This document shows positions 6,970 through 9,870 of a stretch of 9,870 nt of DNA, piece by piece. Both the position numbers and the translations under genes were made by a program. Numbering within the stretch: the first letter of the stretch is position 1; each line of letters starts with the position of its first letter. Source of the stretch: Spirochaetaceae bacterium (GTDB lineage: Bacteria; Spirochaetota; Spirochaetia; Treponematales; Treponemataceae); NCBI GenBank assembly GCA_031271875.1, contig JAISVD010000116.1, positions 1 to 9,870 on the forward strand, read 5' to 3'. Under the pieces are notes generated by a model. The model searched no databases and was not told the origin of the DNA. It saw only the letters and a program-made list of their open reading frames with translations.

Positions 6970-8442
6970 TTATAATAAAAATTTTGAAGAAAAAGAGTTT
7001 TTCTTCAATTTACGAACCGCTTCAATTATCGTATCTTTTGTATCGGAAAAACTGTCCTCCATTCCTTCAATGGAAGAATAGAGCGTATTTATCTCCTCAT
7101 CCGAGAGGGGCTGCATGGCGTTCACCGCATCAAGGATATTCATGATATGACCTATCAGCTGCATCAGAATAATGAATGACTGGCTTGGCAGGTTTTCGGG
7201 ACTGACATTGCGCCTTTCAAGGCGTTTAATAAGCCATATCAGCGCTTCATACAGCTCCAGCAGTCTGGAACGTATTTTCGCGTTATCGTAATCGGCAAAC
7301 CAGTTATAAGATGCCGCAAAAACCTTCCTCTTGCTTTCAACCTGCTGCATGACCAGCGAACGCGGAAACCCAGAGAGGCCCGGAAGCACCAGAAGCAGAC
7401 GATCCATGATGTTTTCAGCGGAAGTTTCCTTGCGGTAGAGAGAATCGAGCAGGTATGCTTCGATCACCACCTCATGGGAAATGACCCCGGAACTGAGAAT
7501 TACCGATTCTGGTGTCAGGCGCTGTTCATCATCCATGCCGCTCCAGAGGCCGGCAACGGGAATAGTTTCTCCCCTGCGCCACAACCTGCTTTCAACACCG
7601 TATGATTCAATACCGATCTTTTCCGTCCGGTTGATGAATTCTTCCAGGCTGCCTGCGGCGGCGGAAAAAAGCGTATCTCTGTCCAGAAAAAAAACATATG
7701 CTGTCTGTTCCTCTATGGAACTACAGGGCCCGATAGTATCAAAGGTATACAGGAAGAGGTTTTCCAGGTCCTCATACCATTTTTCCCGGTTTCCCTCCAT
7801 GTCGGAGTCTGCAAAGGGGTTTTCCCTTGACCTCAGCAGGGGTAAGAGTTCTATTATTCCCTTGTCCCAGTCCTCTACACGGGCTGTGAGCCTGTCTCCG
7901 GGGGCGAATTCCCACTCCCTGAACAGCTCTCCCATATCCAGAGCTGTAATAATGACTGTTTCATGGACTCCCATATCCGTATACATCAGTTTCTGGTTAT
8001 ATTCGGGGTTATCCATTGCCAGATATTGATAAACATATTCCTCCCCCACCAGAAAATAACGGGAGAAAGCATTTGTTGTGGATAGTATGTAAGGAATTTT
8101 TGCAATATCTTCATTATGTATTCTGAAGGTAAGCTCATGGGGAAAAAATCCCGGATCGCAGAAGGGCATACACCGGTGTCCGGGTATAAGGATTCCGGCT
8201 TGTATCTCCTCTTTTGTCGGAGCGATGGTAAAAAGCTTTCCGGTAAAGAGCCCGGCCCGGGAAAAGAACGAACCGTTTTCCAGCCGATATACCAGATGGG
8301 ATGAGAGAAGATAGTATTCGAGTTCTTTTTTCCTGATAATCCGAGGCCCCCGGCCCATCAGGGAGTATACCTCTTTTAAGGTAAAAGGTTTTGTATGTGT
8401 TCTCAGAAAACGAGCTATTGCAGTTTCAAAGGCCTCTCTCAT
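6970..8442 (-). CDS. Uncharacterised 490-residue protein, first gene of the tkt operon
   Basis: I do not recognise this protein. The first 60 residues (AIARFLRTHTKPFTLKEVYSLM ... LVYRLENGSFF) look like a winged-helix fold: helix, helix, then a short beta wing. Residues 82-100 contain a C91-x3-C95 pair in GHRCMPFCDPGFFP. The centre (about 110-340) is mixed alpha/beta with acidic patches. The C-terminal 140 residues are strongly helical and end in a lysine-rich tail. No signal peptide or membrane segment is apparent, so it is likely cytoplasmic. It is the promoter-proximal gene of an operon with ptsN, tkt and the aat-like gene. The ATG has only a weak TAGAGA in front, and a good promoter would place the transcript start about two bases before it. 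A regulatory, DNA-binding role is only a suggestion from the N-terminus. Confidence 0.75.
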   Translation of the reverse strand: MREAFETAIARFLRTHTKPFTLKEVYSLMGRGPRIIRKKELEYYLLSSHLVYRLENGSFFSRAGLFTGKLFTIAPTKEEIQAGILIPGHRCMPFCDPGFFPHELTFRIHNEDIAKIPYILSTTNAFSRYFLVGEEYVYQYLAMDNPEYNQKLMYTDMGVHETVIITALDMGELFREWEFAPGDRLTARVEDWDKGIIELLPLLRSRENPFADSDMEGNREKWYEDLENLFLYTFDTIGPCSSIEEQTAYVFFLDRDTLFSAAAGSLEEFINRTEKIGIESYGVESRLWRRGETIPVAGLWSGMDDEQRLTPESVILSSGVISHEVVIEAYLLDSLYRKETSAENIMDRLLLVLPGLSGFPRSLVMQQVESKRKVFAASYNWFADYDNAKIRSRLLELYEALIWLIKRLERRNVSPENLPSQSFIILMQLIGHIMNILDAVNAMQPLSDEEINTLYSSIEGMEDSFSDTKDTIIEAVRKLKKNSFSSKFLL

Positions 8443-8450
8443 TATCTCTA

Positions 8451-8479
8451 ACTATACCAAAATTTCTGCAAAATGTCGA
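8451..8479 (-). promoter_or_regulatory. Sigma-70-type promoter of the 490-aa/ptsN/tkt/aat-like operon
   Basis: On the minus strand TCGACA (8474-8479, 5 of 6 to the -35 consensus) and TATAGT (8451-8456, 5 of 6 to the -10 consensus) are separated by exactly 17 bases. Transcription would start at about 8444, two bases before the ATG at 8442. The message may therefore be nearly leaderless. Confidence 0.65.
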
Positions 8480-8511
8480 TTGTTGATATTACGTTACAGG
8501 AATGAAACATG

Positions 8512-8579
8512 TGTATCCGGCAGTGGCATAAGTATGTATCAGTTTGACGCATATTAAATGTATCAATTTGATACATTTA
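8512..8579. promoter_or_regulatory. Tandem operator or upstream activator sites
   Basis: A perfect 25-base palindrome (8555-8579) has arms TAAATGTATCAA and TTGATACATTTA around a single central T. A degenerate second dyad of the same form, ATGTATCAGTTTGACGCAT, lies at 8534-8552 with centres 24 bases apart. A third TGTATC half-site is at 8512. The three TGTATC copies begin at 8512, 8535 and 8559, a regular 23-24 base period. The array lies 30-110 bases upstream of the minus-strand operon promoter and about 180-200 bases upstream of the predicted hsp20 start. That is the usual range for activators of sigma-54 promoters. It could equally be an operator for the operon. The sites are visible; the protein is unknown. 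Confidence 0.7.
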
Positions 8580-8717
8580 GGTATTTTTGACTCTTCACCA
8601 AAAAAGCTGTTTGTCAATCGAGGAAAAATTGAATCGGCAATTAATAATAATCAGCGTTAATTCCGTTTAATACAAGGAATTATAATTTCATATAAAAAGC
8701 CGTTTTTTTATGGGCAA

Positions 8718-8734
8718 TTGGCATGATGTTTGCA
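8718..8734 (+). promoter_or_regulatory. Sigma-54 (-24/-12) promoter of hsp20
   Basis: TTGGCATGATGTTTGCA matches the sigma-54 consensus YTGGCACGRNNNTTGCW at all defined positions but one (C to T at 8724). The GG at 8720-8721 and GC at 8732-8733 have the required 10 bases between them. Initiation is expected near 8745, giving a leader of about 70 bases. No good -35/-10 pair is seen: TATACT at 8736-8741 lacks a -35 box at proper spacing. No CIRCE element is present. Confidence 0.75.
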
Positions 8735-8750
8735 TTATACTTAATGAGAA

Positions 8751-8791
8751 CTGAAATGCCGTAACGGCAGGTCATGCCGGCAGGGTTTCAG
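8751..8791 (+). promoter_or_regulatory. Structured 5' leader of hsp20
   Basis: CTGAAATGCCG (8751-8761) can pair with CGGCA (8778-8782) and TTTCAG (8786-8791), leaving a three-base GGG bulge. A competing hairpin pairs TGCCG (8757-8761) with CGGCA (8765-8769) around TAA. The leader thus has two exclusive folds. Downstream, ATGAT (8798-8802) and ATCAT (8814-8818) can enclose the GGAGGTGA ribosome-binding site (8806-8813) and reach the start codon in a weak hairpin. Confidence 0.5.
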
Positions 8792-8816
8792 AATAGTATG
8801 ATCATGGAGGTGAATC

Positions 8817-9290
8817 ATGAATGCATTAACTTTTTTCAATCCCCGCTTTACGTCAGATCTGTTTGACGTGATAGAGAGGAATTTTTCCGACTATCTTCCC
8901 TCAACCCACAGTGCACATCCCGCAATGGTCTCTCCAAAGGTTGATGTACGTGAAACAAAAGATGCGTACATAATGGAAATGGATCTTCCCGGCATGAATC
9001 AGAAAGATGTCGATATTTCCGTAAAGGATAAGATTCTGTCCATTTCGTCGGTTAAAGAAGAGAAAAAAGATGAAAAAGAAGGTGACTGGGTAATCAAGGA
9101 GAGGCGCACCATGTCCTTTGCCCGCCGGTTTACCCTTCCCGAGGATATCAACGCCGAAAAAATTTCCGCTTCCTTCAAGAGCGGTGTACTCATCGTGAAT
9201 ATCCCGAGGAAACCCGAGGTTCAGCCCCGCAATATTCAGATAAAAGCCTCGGAAGAGAAGAAGCCCGCAGAAAAGAAAGCCGAGAAGTAA
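8817..9290 (+). CDS. Small heat-shock protein, Hsp20/alpha-crystallin family
   Basis: A 157-residue ATP-independent holdase chaperone that binds unfolding proteins in oligomers. The alpha-crystallin domain spans about residues 40-132. It begins PKVDVRETKDAYIMEMDLPGM and ends with the family signature ASFKSGVLIVNIP (118-130). The C-terminal IxI anchor for oligomer assembly is I140-Q-I142. The short N-terminal arm (FFNPRFTSDLFDVIERNF) is the usual substrate-binding region, and the tail after 143 is rich in Lys, Glu and Ala for solubility. GGAGGTGA at 8806-8813 is a strong ribosome-binding site. The gene is monocistronic, with its own sigma-54-type promoter and an intrinsic terminator. Its control therefore seems to be through an ATP-dependent activator rather than HrcA or sigma-32. 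Confidence 0.95.
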   Translation: MNALTFFNPRFTSDLFDVIERNFSDYLPSTHSAHPAMVSPKVDVRETKDAYIMEMDLPGMNQKDVDISVKDKILSISSVKEEKKDEKEGDWVIKERRTMSFARRFTLPEDINAEKISASFKSGVLIVNIPRKPEVQPRNIQIKASEEKKPAEKKAEK

Positions 9291-9319
9291 AAATCCCGGT
9301 TCACCTGAAATGTGACAGA

Positions 9320-9359
9320 GGCGGAGAAGCCCCGGAAAGCGGCATCTCCGTCTTTTTTG
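9320..9359 (+). terminator. Rho-independent terminator of hsp20
   Basis: The stem CGGAGA (9322-9327) pairs with TCTCCG (9345-9350), extended outward by a G-T and a G-C pair. Inside, after an A/A mismatch, GCC pairs with GGC. The stem is followed by TCTTTTTTGTTTATT, 30 bases past the hsp20 stop. Confidence 0.85.
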
Positions 9360-9422
9360 TTTATTAAAAAAATAATTTCTCTCAGCCGGGAATCCGTTTA
9401 AAATAAAAAAGACCCTTCAGAA

Positions 9423-9522
9423 GAGCCCAGGTACACTACGGCACAGAAACCAACTTCCTACCGCTGCTTCCTTCCGGATCTGACGGGGTTTGGCAGCAGC
9501 TCCTTGCATAGGACCTGGACTC
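9423..9522 (-). ncRNA. ffs: Signal recognition particle RNA, small bacterial (4.5S) type
   Basis: This is the RNA scaffold of the signal recognition particle, which with Ffh targets membrane and secreted proteins cotranslationally. On the minus strand the conserved Ffh-binding tip reads CAGATCCGGAAGGAAGCAGC (9485-9466 region). The 5' end GAGTCCAGGT and 3' end ACCTGGGCTC pair in a 10-bp terminal helix with one G-U. The RNA is about 100 nt, the small type without an Alu domain. A T-rich tract TTTTTTATTT (9410-9401) follows by about a dozen bases and probably ends transcription, though no hairpin directly abuts it. No clear promoter lies between this gene and tRNA-Ser upstream, so the two may be cotranscribed and processed. 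It converges on hsp20. Confidence 0.93.
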
Positions 9523-9543
9523 ATCAGAAAGGTCTGACCTTAA

Positions 9544-9590
9544 CGGAGAGAGGGGGATTCGGTTTTCGTCGCAGACGTCCTGTCTGCTCC
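9544..9590 (-). repeat. tRNA-Ser 3'-end repeat, copy A
   Basis: On the plus strand the first 18 bases, CGGAGAGAGGGGGATTCG (9544-9561), are identical to the complement of the tRNA-Ser 3' end (9697-9714). They are followed by GTTTTCGTC and a hairpin GCAGAC-GTCCT-GTCTGC (9571-9587). Copy B at 9825-9870 has the same layout. In transcript order the hairpin comes first and the tRNA-end copy last, 21 bases before the SRP RNA. Confidence 0.8.
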
Positions 9591-9603
9591 TCAAACCCGG
9601 CTC

Positions 9604-9656
9604 ACTCTCTGCCGACGGCATCCTGCCGCCTTTTCCTCCCTTTGGTCGGCGAGAGT
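9604..9656 (-). other. Stable stem-loop in the tRNA-Ser to SRP RNA spacer
   Basis: ACTCTC-T-GCCGAC (9604-9616) pairs with GTCGGC-GAGAGT (9645-9656) to form 12 base pairs interrupted by one bulged base. The loop of 28 bases can itself form a GGCA/TGCC hairpin. It lies in the probable trailer of tRNA-Ser. It could guide processing, slow degradation or partly terminate, but no T tract follows on the minus strand. Confidence 0.6.
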
Positions 9657-9696
9657 TTGCATCGAATCCCCCTTGCCTTCCAAAGTTTTGCGACTA

Positions 9697-9783
9697 CGGA
9701 GAGAGGGGGATTCGAACCCCCGGTACTCTCTCAAGCACACACGCTTTCCAAGCGTGCACCATCGACCACTCGGACATCTCTCC
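9697..9783 (-). tRNA. tRNA-Ser (anticodon GGA)
   Basis: An 87-nt class II tRNA including the discriminator. The acceptor strands GGAGAGA and TCTCTCC pair fully, followed by discriminator G (9697), as expected for serine identity. The anticodon loop reads CTTGGAAAG with anticodon GGA, decoding UCC and UCU. A long variable arm is present, and the T arm GGGGG-TTCGAAT-CCCCC is perfect. CCA is not encoded (TAG follows), so a CCA-adding enzyme is needed. It lies upstream of the SRP RNA on the same strand, with tRNA-end repeats on both sides. I see no convincing promoter in the 41 bases before it, so it may be part of a longer transcript entering from beyond the window. Confidence 0.95.
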
Positions 9784-9824
9784 ATAATAACATGCTTGTA
9801 CGTATCCCGCAGGGAGATAAAAAA

Positions 9825-9870
9825 CGGAGAGAGGGGATTCGGTTTTCGTCGCAGACATCGTGTCTGCTCC
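9825..9870 (-). repeat. tRNA-Ser 3'-end repeat, copy B (runs to window edge)
   Basis: This has the same arrangement as copy A at 9544-9590: the complement of the tRNA 3' end (one G shorter in the G run), GTTTTCGTC, and the hairpin GCAGAC-ATCGT-GTCTGC (9851-9867). Apart from the missing G, the only differences from copy A are three bases in the hairpin loop. On the minus strand it is followed by GTTTTTTATC, then tRNA-Ser 41 bases later. It may be the trailer of another tRNA-Ser or related unit outside the window. Confidence 0.8.

Noticed and set aside
6483..7145. 220-codon plus-strand ORF opposite ptsN
   Set aside because: It is antisense to the EIIA phosphorylation motif region and runs across the ptsN/490-aa gene junction; no family resemblance.
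7481..8029. 182-codon Ser-rich plus-strand ORF opposite the 490-residue gene
   Set aside because: Composition is typical of an antisense frame and no start signals are seen.
8736..8741. TATACT as a sigma-70 -10 box for hsp20
   Set aside because: No -35 box at 16-18 bases and no extended -10 TG; the overlapping sigma-54 element is much stronger.
9591..9785. Small minus-strand ORF across tRNA-Ser
   Set aside because: It overlaps a complete tRNA and its structured trailer; coding is implausible.
9544..9870. attL/attR pair of an integrated element at tRNA-Ser
   Set aside because: The tRNA-end copies are only about 280 bases apart with no integrase or cargo between them, and each is joined to the same hairpin, which fits a repeat family better. 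An element beyond 9870 cannot be excluded.

Overview
The window is chromosomal housekeeping DNA of moderate GC content, with AT-rich intergenic regions and no recognisable transposase, integrase or CRISPR array. The gene set includes a diacylglyceryl transferase, a MinD/FlhG-type ATPase, a stand-alone PTS IIA protein, a divergent Aat-like protein beside transketolase, and tRNA-Ser next to a small SRP RNA. Together with a sigma-54-type promoter this would suit a Spirochaetota genome, perhaps treponeme-like. That placement is inference from gene content and family resemblance and has not been searched.

Left part (1-3738). A minus-strand iron-sulfur flavoprotein-like reductase (94-720) ends near a perfect 17-bp hairpin. 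An AT-rich 370-bp gap holds a sigma-70-like promoter placed so that the next gene could be leaderless. A plus-strand group follows: a four-helix membrane protein (1091-1522), overlapping by one base a MinD/FlhG-like ATPase with a C-terminal coiled coil (1522-2658), then lgt (start revised to 2734). A second copy of the hairpin sits between the ATPase gene and lgt.

Middle (3760-8442). Four minus-strand genes lie head to tail with gaps of 13, 5 and 24 bases: a 490-residue protein of unknown function, a PtsN-like EIIA, transketolase, and a divergent leucyl/phenylalanyl-tRNA-protein-transferase-like protein. They look like one operon driven by a good sigma-70-type promoter at 8451-8479. The operon converges on lgt with only 21 bases between stop codons.

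Right part (8443-9870). The divergent intergenic region carries three regularly spaced TGTATC half-sites, one within a perfect 25-bp palindrome. About 180 bp downstream is a near-consensus -24/-12 (sigma-54) promoter, then a structured leader and an Hsp20 gene with a strong intrinsic terminator. This looks like a complete enhancer-dependent stress-gene control region.

On the minus strand, facing hsp20, lie tRNA-Ser(GGA) and the small SRP RNA. They are flanked and separated by repeats that join a conserved hairpin to an 18-base copy of the tRNA 3' end. The most notable items are this tRNA-end repeat, the sigma-54 control region of hsp20, and the paired hairpin repeats with a compensatory base-pair change.
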